28,995 nucleotides of DNA from a virus. Each line of letters opens with the position of its first letter. Position 1 is the stretch's first letter. Position numbers and translations under genes: made by a program. The stretch is taken from IMG/VR virus record IMGVR_UViG_3300043313_000671, positions 1-28,995 of that record; one strand, 5' to 3'. Under the pieces are notes generated by a model that was not told the origin of the DNA, ran no database searches, and saw only the letters and a list, made by a program, of their open reading frames with translations. Below are positions 13,907 to 21,142 of this stretch, in pieces.

Positions 13907-14206
13907 ATGCGGGAAGAAGAAAAAAAGCGGGATTTTGCCGGCGTCGATAGTGAGGTGGTGACCGCGATGGGCGGCCGGGAATTCCATTGCGTGCCCGCCG
14001 ACGCGGTGGACGTCACGGCCTTTCGCGAGGGCGCCGAAACCCGGCTGTCGCTGCTGCTCGAGGGGCCGATTAAGACCGGCCTTTATGTGCGGCTGGACCT
14101 GGATCAAGCGACCATGCTGGCGACGGTGCTTAACAAAATCATTCGGGAATTAGGGGATTTCTCGCCGGTGGCGCGGCCCGATCCGATCGCCGCGCGCGTG
14201 CACTGA
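13907..14206 (+). CDS. Hypothetical protein, 99 residues
   Basis: ATG 13907 has an excellent AAAAGGA nine bases upstream, so the gene is probably well translated. The protein starts with a run of charged residues (MREEEKKRD) and continues as an alpha/beta-looking sequence with GLYVRLDLDQATMLATVLNK. No recognised motif. It shares its last base with a possible upstream ATG of the next gene (TGATG). Confidence 0.68.
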   Translation: MREEEKKRDFAGVDSEVVTAMGGREFHCVPADAVDVTAFREGAETRLSLLLEGPIKTGLYVRLDLDQATMLATVLNKIIRELGDFSPVARPDPIAARVH

Positions 14207-14220
14207 TGGAGGGCAAGCGC

Positions 14221-14418
14221 ATGAACGACACCGAAATCCGCGAAACGCTGGCGCCGATGGTGGCGGATCGGATTTGCCGCGCGTGCCCGACGCTGGCGCA
14301 AACCGACGCTGTGCTGCTGGCGCATGAAATCATTGCCCGGCTGCAATCGGTGCTGGCGGCCGAGGCGATCCCGGCGCCTGGCCCGGTGCCTGGCGAAACC
14401 CCGCTGCCCCCCTGTTGA
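14221..14418 (+). CDS. Small hypothetical protein
   Basis: A 65-residue helical protein with a Pro/Ala-rich end and three Cys. The start ATG 14221 is chosen because GGAGGG (14208-14213) lies seven bases upstream. The earlier ATG 14206, which overlaps the previous stop, would place this Shine-Dalgarno sequence inside the gene. Function unknown. Confidence 0.65.
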   Translation: MNDTEIRETLAPMVADRICRACPTLAQTDAVLLAHEIIARLQSVLAAEAIPAPGPVPGETPLPPC

Positions 14419-14450
14419 CAGCCTGTGGATAAGCTGTGGAAAAACTGTGC
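14415..14450. other. DnaA-box pair, possible replication origin
   Basis: TGTGGATAA at 14424-14432 is the exact complement of the consensus DnaA box TTATCCACA. TGTGGAAAA follows at 14435-14443, one helical turn (11 bases) later in the same orientation, and a degenerate TGTGCAGAA begins at 14446. TTGACA at 14415-14420 looks like a -35 box, but no good -10 follows. The cluster lies in the gap between two small genes. Confidence 0.6.
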
Positions 14451-14471
14451 AGAAGCAAGGGATAAAACACG

Positions 14472-14672
14472 ATGTGTAAGCCCGACGTCAAAAGCCAGTC
14501 GCTGCCCGAATGGTTTGAGGACCGCGACAACGCTTATTTTTGCGGACTGATCGCGCGCCAGCTGCGCACCCGGGCGGTGCAGCAACGCGCTTGCGGCCAG
14601 GCCGCGCAGGCGATCGAGGCCGAGTGCATCGCGGCGATTGTCGAGGCCGGCGATTTTCACTGGCTGAATTGA
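14472..14672 (+). CDS. Small hypothetical protein after the DnaA boxes
   Basis: A 66-residue, mostly helical protein with five Cys, starting at ATG 14472 with AAGGGA nine bases upstream. The N-terminal part is WFEDRDNAYFCGLIARQLR, followed by an Ala/Gln-rich helix. No motif is known to me. Its start lies just downstream of the DnaA-box cluster, and it begins a chain of four overlapping genes. Confidence 0.65.
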   Translation: MCKPDVKSQSLPEWFEDRDNAYFCGLIARQLRTRAVQQRACGQAAQAIEAECIAAIVEAGDFHWLN

Positions 14673-14770
14673 TGGGCGCGCTGTGCCTGATCGGCGCCGC
14701 CGCCGGCTGGCTGGCCGCCGGTTTCGTTTTCGCGCTGTTGCTGGGCGGCGTGCTGGACCGCGGCCGGTGA
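14672..14770 (+). CDS. 32-residue membrane peptide
   Basis: A tiny gene fitted exactly between its neighbours: its ATG overlaps the previous stop (TGATG) and its stop overlaps the next ATG (TGATG). The product is nearly all one hydrophobic segment (residues 3-26, with Gly-rich GAAAGWLAAG) followed by the charged end LDRGR. It would span the inner membrane once. Size and type suit a small holin-like, toxin-like or regulatory membrane peptide. Translational coupling is the main evidence that it is real. Confidence 0.55.
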   Translation: MGALCLIGAAAGWLAAGFVFALLLGGVLDRGR

Positions 14771-15000
14771 TGCTGGGCCAGGCCGAAATCATGGTGCTGC
14801 GACGGCTGCGCCAGGGCCCGCAACCGCTGGGCGCGCTGGGCAATGGCTGGATCATTCTGCAGCTGCTGGAACGCGGCCTGGCGCGCAGGGTCGAGCGTGC
14901 GCGCGTTGGTGGGCATGATCGGATTGCGCTAACCGGATCGGGCGCCGCCGAACTGATGCGATCCGAAGTGATGGGCCTGGGCGATGAGGTGCGAAAATGA
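14770..15000 (+). CDS. Small winged-helix-like protein
   Basis: A 76-residue protein starting at ATG 14770 over the stop of the membrane-peptide gene. The order of elements (a helix with VLRRLRQG, then GWIILQLLERGLARRVER and a turn leading to DRIALTGSGAAEL) looks like a winged helix-turn-helix with a beta wing. It may bind DNA as a regulator. It is the only gene besides the AlpA/Xis-like one that could act as a repressor, but no repressor family is recognised. Confidence 0.6.
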   Translation: MLGQAEIMVLRRLRQGPQPLGALGNGWIILQLLERGLARRVERARVGGHDRIALTGSGAAELMRSEVMGLGDEVRK

Positions 15001-15650
15001 CCGAACAACGTTTCGATGATGTGCCCGCCAAAATGCGCGGATTACCGATTGATGCCCGCGGCTATTCGGTGCCGTGGTTTGTGCCATGGGTCGACGGCCG
15101 GCCGATCTTTCCCGCGATGGACGCGCCGAAATTGCTGCAGGCCTGGCGCGGGCGGCTGTGCTGGGTTTGCGGAAAACCGCTGGGCCGCGTGTCGGCGTTT
15201 GTGATTGGGCCAATGTGCGCGATCAATCGGACGTCTGCCGAACCGCCTAGTCATTTGGAGTGCGCGCGGTTTTCGGCCAGGCGCTGCCCGTTTCTATCGA
15301 AGCCCGAAATGGCGCGCGTCGGCGGATCCTACAAAGGGCACCAACTAGGCCAGGAAACCGCGGGCGTGATGATCCCGCGCAACCCGGGCGTGACGCTGGT
15401 TTGGCAAACGCTGCGCGCCGATATCTATGGCGACGGCAATGGCCGCTGGCTGTTCGATATCGGCAAGCCGCACGCTGTCGAATGGTACGCGCGCGGCCGG
15501 CCGGCAACGCGCGCCGAAGTGCTGGAATCGATCGAGAGCGGAATTCCTATCCTGTTGGAAATGGTCGAGGCCGAACCCGATCCCGACGGCGCGGCCGCCG
15601 AAATCGCCGCGCGCTTTGCCGCGGCGATCGATCTATTGCCCGGCGAATAG
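14997..15650 (+). CDS. Conserved-looking hypothetical protein with Cys motifs
   Basis: A 217-residue protein starting at ATG 14997 over the previous stop. Residues about 54-100 hold LCWVCGKPLG, IGPMCAINR, HLECARFSARRCPFL, a cysteine pattern that suggests a zinc site, followed by GVMIPRNPGVTLVW and RPATRAEVLESIESG. I recall this arrangement from unassigned proteins of phages and other bacteria, but know no function. It is the largest gene of the block between the DnaA boxes and the head genes. Nucleic-acid binding is a guess based on the cysteines. Confidence 0.72.
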   Translation: MTEQRFDDVPAKMRGLPIDARGYSVPWFVPWVDGRPIFPAMDAPKLLQAWRGRLCWVCGKPLGRVSAFVIGPMCAINRTSAEPPSHLECARFSARRCPFLSKPEMARVGGSYKGHQLGQETAGVMIPRNPGVTLVWQTLRADIYGDGNGRWLFDIGKPHAVEWYARGRPATRAEVLESIESGIPILLEMVEAEPDPDGAAAEIAARFAAAIDLLPGE

Positions 15651-15656
15651 CGCGCG

Positions 15657-15857
15657 ATGGCGCGGCGCCCCTATCGTGAAAGCGTGCCCGAGCTGATCGC
15701 GCGATTGCGCGCGCTGGACGTTTACGAAACCGGCAACACGCTGGCGTGCAAGGCGGCCGACGCGCTCGAGCGCCAGGCGGCGGCGCTGGATCGCATAACC
15801 AAGATTCTCGACAAGCTGGCCGACCGGCCGCCGCCCGATCGCGGCGAGCCTGGCTGA
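15657..15857 (+). CDS. Small hypothetical helical protein
   Basis: A 66-residue protein, ATG 15657, six bases after the previous stop. It has a basic start (MARRPYRES) and two helices, the second with heptad-like hydrophobic spacing (LERQAAALDRITKILDKLA), so it may dimerise as a short coiled coil. No recognised family. Confidence 0.6.
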   Translation: MARRPYRESVPELIARLRALDVYETGNTLACKAADALERQAAALDRITKILDKLADRPPPDRGEPG

Positions 15858-15861
15858 CAGT

Positions 15862-15898
15862 GCGGAATTGAACGCAAGCGCGCTTGATGTTATTCCGC
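15862..15898. promoter_or_regulatory. Nested palindrome, probable operator upstream of head genes
   Basis: A perfect 12-base palindrome CAAGCGCGCTTG (15875-15886) sits inside a second inverted repeat, GCGGAAT (15862-15868) and ATTCCGC (15892-15898). It lies at the start of the 165-base gap before the capsid gene. TTGAAC (15868-15873) and TATTCC (15891-15896), 17 bases apart, may be a weak promoter overlapped by the palindrome. This suggests regulation of the head operon. Confidence 0.5.
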
Positions 15899-16022
15899 GC
15901 CATGCCGAACAACCGCGAGCGCCCCCGCAAGGCCGACCGGGAAATTCGACCAAGTGGCAACGGTGTGATTTCGGGCACGCCCGAATTCCGTAACTCCGGC
16001 CAAACCCGAAAGGTTTTGGCCG

Positions 16023-18173
16023 ATGCCCCGCAGTCTAGCCCCCGCTGAAACCCCGCACGGATCCCCGCGCGTTTTCACGCCCGGCCAGATTGTCCATCGC
16101 CAGGCCGAGCAATCGCAAACCGACGTTTACGAATTCGTGATGGCGTCCGATGCCGTCGACCGCATGGGCGACGTGATCGTGATCGAGGGCATGGACCTGG
16201 CGCAATTCAGCGCCAACCCGATCGCGCTATGGGGCCACGATTTTTCGCAACCGATCGGCACCTGGGCGAACGTGCGGCGCCAGGCCGGCAAACTGATCGG
16301 CCGCCTGCAGCTGGCCGCGCAGGGCACAAGCCAGAAGGTCGATGAACTGCGATCGTTTCTTGAGCAACGGATCCTGAAAACGGTTTCTGTCGGGTTTCGC
16401 GTACTCGAGGCCGAAGAAATCAAGGGCAGCTGGGGCCTGCGTTTCACCAAATCCGAATTGCTCGAATGCAGCCTGGTGCCCGTGCCCGCGAACGCCGCGG
16501 CCGTGCGGATCAAGTCGCTGCTGCCCAACGCTCCCGACTATCTGTTTTCCGACGGCCAAAGCCCAAGCGATCGCGCACCGCGTATCAGGGCCGAGGCGTC
16601 ACAACCGCGCAGGCAACTCGCACCCGGCCAGAGTGGAACCCCGGCAATGGCAACGATTTCCGAAAAAATCGCCGCGAATATGACGCGTTCGGCAACGATC
16701 GATGATGAGCTAAACGCGATCCTGGCGGCGGCCGACAACGACAACGGCCGCGAACTGACCGAGGACGAAACCGCGACGGTCGAGACGTTAAGCGCTGAAA
16801 AGATTAACGTGGTGCGCAATATCGAGATTTTCCAAAATGCCGAGGCCGCGCTAGGCGCCCGCGCCAAAGCGCAAGGCGCGCCGCGCCAGCTGCCGATCGC
16901 GGCGAACGTCGCCAAGGTCGAGCCGGCCGGATTCATGCTGGCAAAGATTGCGACCGCGCAGGCGCTGGCCTTCACGCAGCGCGTGCCCGTTTCGCAAGTG
17001 ATCGCGCAGCGTTACGCGCACGACGACCGCGTGGCGGCGTGTGTCGAGTTTGTGCAGCGCGCCGCGGTGCAGGCCGCCGACACGACGACCCCGGGATGGG
17101 CCGCCGAGCTGGTGCGCCAGGACGTCGGCGGGTTTATCGATTTCATGGCGACGCAAAGCGTTTTCGCGGCGCTGCGCGCGCGGGCGTCGAGCCTTGACGT
17201 TTCGCTGGACGGCGTGGGCAAGGTGACAATCCCAAGTCGCAGCAACCGCGGCAACCTGGGCGGCGCGTGGGTCGGTGAAGCCGGCGTGATCCCGGTGCTG
17301 CAGGGCAACCTGGGCGCGGTTTCGCTCGAGCCGACCAAGCTGGCGGGCATTACCGTTTTCACTGCCGAGCTGATGAACGCGACGAACGATCAGATTGAAA
17401 CGATCCTGCGCCAGGCGATGCTGGCCGATACGGCCTATATGCTGGACACGGCCTTGCTCGATAACGTGGTGAAAGTGGCGGGCGTGCGGCCGGCGGGCCT
17501 GCGCGTCAATTCGACCATTGCGGCGTCGGGCGGTGCGAACGCTGTGGCGGCCGACCTGGCCGCGGCGATCGGCGCTATCATTGCCGCAGGCGGCGGCGAC
17601 GATATCGTGGTGATCATGAATCCCGCGCAGGCGTCGGGCCTGGCCTGGGCCAAAAACGCTTTCGGGCAATTCGAATATCCCGAAGTCGCCAGCGGCACGA
17701 TCAACGGCAAGCCGATCATCATTAGCAAGAACGTGCCCGCGGGAACGGTTTTCGTGGTCGACGCAGCCTATTTCGTGAACGCCGCGGGCGTGCCCGAAAT
17801 CAAGGTTTCGGAGGAAGCAACGCTAACGATGGCGAACGCCGCGGCGTCGGCGCCGACGCAGGCAATCGACGCGGCGGGCGCGATCGGCACGGCAAACCAA
17901 GTGCTGCCCGATGGCGGCATTAAGGTGCTGGGCGGCGTGGCAGGTGCCGGCACGGCCGGCGCTGTGGCGATGTCGGTTTTCCAGCAAAACCTGATCGCGC
18001 TGCGCCTGCTGCTGCCCGTGCATTGGGTGATGCGCGCGCCGCAAATGGTTTCGGTGATAACGGGCGTTGCCTGGGCCGGCCTGTCGGGCGGCGCGCCGCT
18101 GCTGGCCGATCCGACGTCGGAAGCGAATGACAACCGGCCGGCGAGGTCGAAGGACGACAAGAAGGCCGACTAA
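16023..18173 (+). CDS. Prohead protease fused to major capsid protein (HK97 fold)
   Basis: A 716-residue fusion. Residues 1-170 are the prohead protease: H72 in LWGHD, S122 in VSVGF and the ELLECSLVPVPAN motif (145-157). A linker follows, then MATISEK at residue 209, a helical delta/scaffold region (about 210-290) and the HK97-fold capsid domain (about 345-690; TPGWAAELVR, SRSNRGNLGGAWVGE, MNPAQASGLAW). The protease normally removes the delta domain during maturation. HK97 encodes the two as separate genes; fusions are known in related phages. The start has GAAAGG at 16008-16013. An ATG at 16647 could start a separate capsid protein, but only weak ribosome-binding sequence precedes it. Confidence 0.93.
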   Translation: MPRSLAPAETPHGSPRVFTPGQIVHRQAEQSQTDVYEFVMASDAVDRMGDVIVIEGMDLAQFSANPIALWGHDFSQPIGTWANVRRQAGKLIGRLQLAAQGTSQKVDELRSFLEQRILKTVSVGFRVLEAEEIKGSWGLRFTKSELLECSLVPVPANAAAVRIKSLLPNAPDYLFSDGQSPSDRAPRIRAEASQPRRQLAPGQSGTPAMATISEKIAANMTRSATIDDELNAILAAADNDNGRELTEDETATVETLSAEKINVVRNIEIFQNAEAALGARAKAQGAPRQLPIAANVAKVEPAGFMLAKIATAQALAFTQRVPVSQVIAQRYAHDDRVAACVEFVQRAAVQAADTTTPGWAAELVRQDVGGFIDFMATQSVFAALRARASSLDVSLDGVGKVTIPSRSNRGNLGGAWVGEAGVIPVLQGNLGAVSLEPTKLAGITVFTAELMNATNDQIETILRQAMLADTAYMLDTALLDNVVKVAGVRPAGLRVNSTIAASGGANAVAADLAAAIGAIIAAGGGDDIVVIMNPAQASGLAWAKNAFGQFEYPEVASGTINGKPIIISKNVPAGTVFVVDAAYFVNAAGVPEIKVSEEATLTMANAAASAPTQAIDAAGAIGTANQVLPDGGIKVLGGVAGAGTAGAVAMSVFQQNLIALRLLLPVHWVMRAPQMVSVITGVAWAGLSGGAPLLADPTSEANDNRPARSKDDKKAD

Positions 18174-18180
18174 CCGAGTG

Positions 18181-18200
18181 CCGCCGCAGGGATGCGGCGG
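18181..18200. terminator. 8-bp hairpin with GGGA tetraloop after capsid gene
   Basis: CCGCCGCA (18181-18188) and TGCGGCGG (18193-18200) pair perfectly around GGGA, a GNRA-type loop, seven bases after the capsid stop. In the RNA this is very stable. It may protect the 3' end of capsid mRNA or cause partial termination. Confidence 0.55.
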
Positions 18201-18205
18201 AAGTG

Positions 18206-18259
18206 CCTGGCCGGGATGCCCTGCGCGTTTTCCTTTGTGGACCGCGGCGCCCGGCCAGG
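18206..18259. terminator. 10-bp hairpin before the proline-rich gene
   Basis: CCTGGCCGGG (18206-18215) and CCCGGCCAGG (18250-18259) pair perfectly, extended by three pairs that include wobble. The loop is 34 bases. It lies between the GGGA hairpin and the next start. Confidence 0.45.
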
Positions 18260-18284
18260 TGCGATCTTACGAGAGGGCGCGCGC

Positions 18285-18653
18285 GTGGCGGTACTGATTT
18301 GGCTGCATAGGCGTCACCAACTGACCGGCGGCGCTTTGGGGTTTTATCAGGTGAGCGACGAACTAGCCCGCGATTGCATCGCCAAGGATATCGGATCAGA
18401 CCCGATCGGCGGGCGGCTGCGACATCGCAATTTCAGCTGGCCCGCCGACCTGGATCCGGGCGCGCAGCTGGCGCCTATCAATAATCAAAATGCGGCGCGG
18501 CCGCCGATCGATCCCGAACCCGAGTTCGAACCCGATCCCGAACCCGAGTTCGAACCCGATCCCCCGCCATGGCCCGAACAACCGGCGCCGCCGCCTGAAC
18601 AACCCGCCGGCACCCCGGCCAGGCGCCGCGGCCGCCCGCGCAAGGGAACCTGA
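18285..18653 (+). CDS. Proline-rich protein with acidic repeats and basic AT-hook-like tail
   Basis: A 122-residue protein. Start GTG 18285 has GAGAGGG (18271-18277) upstream; in-frame sequence before it lies in the hairpins. The first 65 residues look folded (VLIWLHRRHQLTGGALGFY). A repeat of EPEFEPDP type, a Pro/Glu-rich stretch and a terminal RRRGRPRKGT follow. The tail resembles that of the AlpA/Xis-like protein at 12983. Its position between capsid and portal suggests a head-associated protein that might touch packaged DNA. This is inference. Confidence 0.65.
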   Translation: MAVLIWLHRRHQLTGGALGFYQVSDELARDCIAKDIGSDPIGGRLRHRNFSWPADLDPGAQLAPINNQNAARPPIDPEPEFEPDPEPEFEPDPPPWPEQPAPPPEQPAGTPARRRGRPRKGT

Positions 18654-18654
18654 T

Positions 18655-20094
18655 ATGGCTGGACCGATCCCCGCCGCTGCCCGGCCTGGACCGCTGGCCC
18701 GGATCGGCCAGGCGATTTCGCTGGCCTGGCGTTCGGTGGTGGGCGGCACGCGCACGGGCGGGCCTGTCGGGCCGGTGAACTGGACAAGCAAGGGCGGGAT
18801 CCCGACGGGCTGGAACTGGAACTGGTGGCAGCAAGGATTCAACCATTTGCAAGGCGGCGAAAGCGCGACGGTCAACGCGTGCGTCAACGCCTACGCGCAA
18901 ACGCTGGCGCAGCTGCCCGGCGGCCATTACCGCAAGCTGGACGGCGGCGGCGCCGAACTGGTGACGACTAGCGCGCTGGCGCGCGTGCTGCGCAACCCGA
19001 ACGGCTATCAAACCCGATCGGATTTCCTGCTTAACCTGGTGACCGAGCTTTTATTTCACGGCAACGCCTACGCCTGGGCCGAGCGAAACGATCGTTTCGA
19101 AGTGACCGCGCTGCACCTGATGCCCGCGCGCGCCTGCGAACCGCTGATCGATCCCGAAAGCCGCACGGTGTTTTATGCGCTGGCGGAAAACCCGCTGGCC
19201 GGCACCGCGGATTATGCGGTGCCCGCGCGCGACGTGCTGCACCTGCGCGTGCGGACCATGCCAGGCCGGCCGCTGCACGGGGTTTCCCCGATTACCTGGG
19301 CGGCGATGGCGCGCGATGCCAACGTGGCAATCGCGGCAACGCAGGCCGCGTTTTTCGCCAACGCCAGCCAACCGTCGGGATTCCTGTCGACCAAGGAACG
19401 CGTTTCGAAAGAGCAAATGGACGGCCTGCGCGAGGCCTGGGAAAATCGATCGACCGGCGTGGCTATGGGCAGCGTGCCGATCCTGGGCGGCGGCCTGGAA
19501 TTTCAGGCAATGGGGATTTCAAGCCAGGACTCGCAATTGGTCGAGGCGTTCGGAATGACGGTGGCAGATATCGCCCGGGCGTTCGCGGTGCCGCTGCCGA
19601 TCATAGGCGACCTATCGAACGCGACATTCAACAACGTGGAAAACCTGATCGGGCTGTGGCTGTCGCAAGGCCTGGGGTTTTATCTCGAGCATATCGAAAT
19701 CGCGTTCGATAAATTTTTCGGCCTGCCCGCCGGCGAATATGTCGAGTTCGATTCCGATAGCCTGATGCGCACGGCGTTTCGCGATCGGATCGAGGGCCTG
19801 GCCCGCGCCGTGTCGGGCGGGATTTACGCGCCCGACGAAGCGCGCGCGCGCGAAGGCCTGCCGCCGGCGGAAGGCGGTTTCGGGAAAGAGCCGCGCTTGC
19901 AAGCGCAAGTGGTGCCGCTGTCGGCCGCGGGCAGCGCACCCGCCGCACCGTCGGCGCCTGCAGCTGGCGATCCGCCGGCCGAACCGTCGGCGCCCGATCC
20001 GGCAAACGATAACCCGGCGCCCGAGGAAATCGCGCGCGCTATTCGCGCCGTGACCGATCGCGCGATGGACAAGGGATCGATCCATGGCGCTTGA
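18655..20094 (+). CDS. Portal protein (HK97 family)
   Basis: A 479-residue portal, which forms the dodecameric DNA channel at one head vertex. The core pattern NACVNAYAQTLAQLPGG, LHGNAYAWAER-like and PLHGVSPITWAAMARD is typical of the HK97 portal family, as are the segments GMTVADIARAFAVPLPIIGD and FNNVENLIGLWLSQGLGFYL. The C-terminal 70 residues are Pro/Ala-rich. ATG 18655 has AAGGGA (18642-18647) seven bases upstream. The gene comes after the protease-capsid gene, the reverse of the usual order (portal, protease, capsid). Confidence 0.93.
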   Translation: MAGPIPAAARPGPLARIGQAISLAWRSVVGGTRTGGPVGPVNWTSKGGIPTGWNWNWWQQGFNHLQGGESATVNACVNAYAQTLAQLPGGHYRKLDGGGAELVTTSALARVLRNPNGYQTRSDFLLNLVTELLFHGNAYAWAERNDRFEVTALHLMPARACEPLIDPESRTVFYALAENPLAGTADYAVPARDVLHLRVRTMPGRPLHGVSPITWAAMARDANVAIAATQAAFFANASQPSGFLSTKERVSKEQMDGLREAWENRSTGVAMGSVPILGGGLEFQAMGISSQDSQLVEAFGMTVADIARAFAVPLPIIGDLSNATFNNVENLIGLWLSQGLGFYLEHIEIAFDKFFGLPAGEYVEFDSDSLMRTAFRDRIEGLARAVSGGIYAPDEARAREGLPPAEGGFGKEPRLQAQVVPLSAAGSAPAAPSAPAAGDPPAEPSAPDPANDNPAPEEIARAIRAVTDRAMDKGSIHGA

Positions 20095-21142
20095 AACCGA
20101 ACCCCTGGTGGCAGCGATGGGCCTGGCGCTGGCCGATACCGAAACGCGCGCGCTGGCGGCGCTGGCCGAGCTCGAGGAACGCGGCGAGGATCGGCGCCTG
20201 GCCGGCATTCAGGAACTATGGAACCGGATTGCGGCCGACCTGAACGACCTGGAAAGCCGCACGGCCGACGCGCTGCAAACGCGCATGGCCGAATTCCTGG
20301 AACGGATGGCCGCCGAAATCGCCGCGCTGCCGGCGCCCGAACCTGGCGAACCGGGCGCGCCTGGCCGCGACGGCGCCGACCGGATCCTGGCGCTGCCGCG
20401 CGTGGTGCGCGCGTCCGATACCTGCGAGGCAAACGAGATTGCGCACCATGCCGGCGGCCTATGGCAATCGGTGCGGATCACAAGCGGCGGGCCAGGCGAG
20501 GATCCGGCCGGCTGGAAATGCCTGGTGCCCGGCGTGGCGGCGTTCGAGGTCAAGACCGATTGGCAGGCGCGCGAACTGATATTCGCCGCGCGCATGAGCG
20601 ACGGCGCTTTGCACGAATGCCGCGGCCGCATGGGCGCCTGCGCGCTGCCGCCCGATTACCTGGCGCTGGGTTATGGCGTGCTGGCCGGCGACACGTTCAG
20701 GCCCGAGGGATCCGAAATCGAATTGCTGGCGCTGCGCGACGGCGCCTTGCTGGGCCAGGCCGAGCATTGGCAGGAAACCCGGCTGCGCGGCTATCGCGGC
20801 CAGCGCGGATTGCCCGGCGAGCCAGGCCCGCGCGGGCCAGCTGGGCCAGGCCTGATCGGGCTGGACCTGGTGCGCGGCGATGCCGGGCTGGTGCTGCTGC
20901 CGCGCTTTGCCGATCCCGCTATTGAGGCCGAGCCGATCGCGATCGATTTCCTAGTGAATGATCCCGGGCCAGGCCGCGCGGTTTTCACCTGCTTTGCTGG
21001 CGGCTGGAACGCGGCGCGGACCTATGCGCGCGGCGAGGCGGTGCGCGCGTTGGTGGGCGATCGGGAACGCCTGGTGCTGTCGATCCGATCCGAAAACAAC
21101 GCGCGGCCCGACGACGGCGCCGCCTGGCTGGTGATGATCTGA
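20084..21142 (+). CDS. Collagen-like head-region protein
   Basis: A 352-residue protein. ATG 20084 lies inside the portal end. Residues about 1-85 form an Ala/Glu/Arg-rich helix, likely a coiled coil. GEPGAPGRDGAD is followed by a globular part with AHHAGGLWQSV and DPAGWKCLV, motifs that resemble sugar-binding or chitin-binding-like modules. A second Gly-X-Y stretch, GQRGLPGEPGPRGPAGPG, leads to a beta-rich end. Trimerisation through the helix and collagen-like parts is likely. The position between portal and connector genes suggests a head-surface fibre or decoration protein and not a tail fibre. Confidence 0.75.
   Translation: MALETEPLVAAMGLALADTETRALAALAELEERGEDRRLAGIQELWNRIAADLNDLESRTADALQTRMAEFLERMAAEIAALPAPEPGEPGAPGRDGADRILALPRVVRASDTCEANEIAHHAGGLWQSVRITSGGPGEDPAGWKCLVPGVAAFEVKTDWQARELIFAARMSDGALHECRGRMGACALPPDYLALGYGVLAGDTFRPEGSEIELLALRDGALLGQAEHWQETRLRGYRGQRGLPGEPGPRGPAGPGLIGLDLVRGDAGLVLLPRFADPAIEAEPIAIDFLVNDPGPGRAVFTCFAGGWNAARTYARGEAVRALVGDRERLVLSIRSENNARPDDGAAWLVMI

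Noticed and set aside
14415-14443. A sigma-70 promoter from TTGACA
   Set aside because: The -35 is perfect, but no acceptable -10 follows at 15 to 19 bases, and the bases are better explained by DnaA boxes and a stop codon.
15902-16048. A 48-codon frame before the capsid gene
   Set aside because: No ribosome binding site, overlaps the capsid start, basic low-information product.
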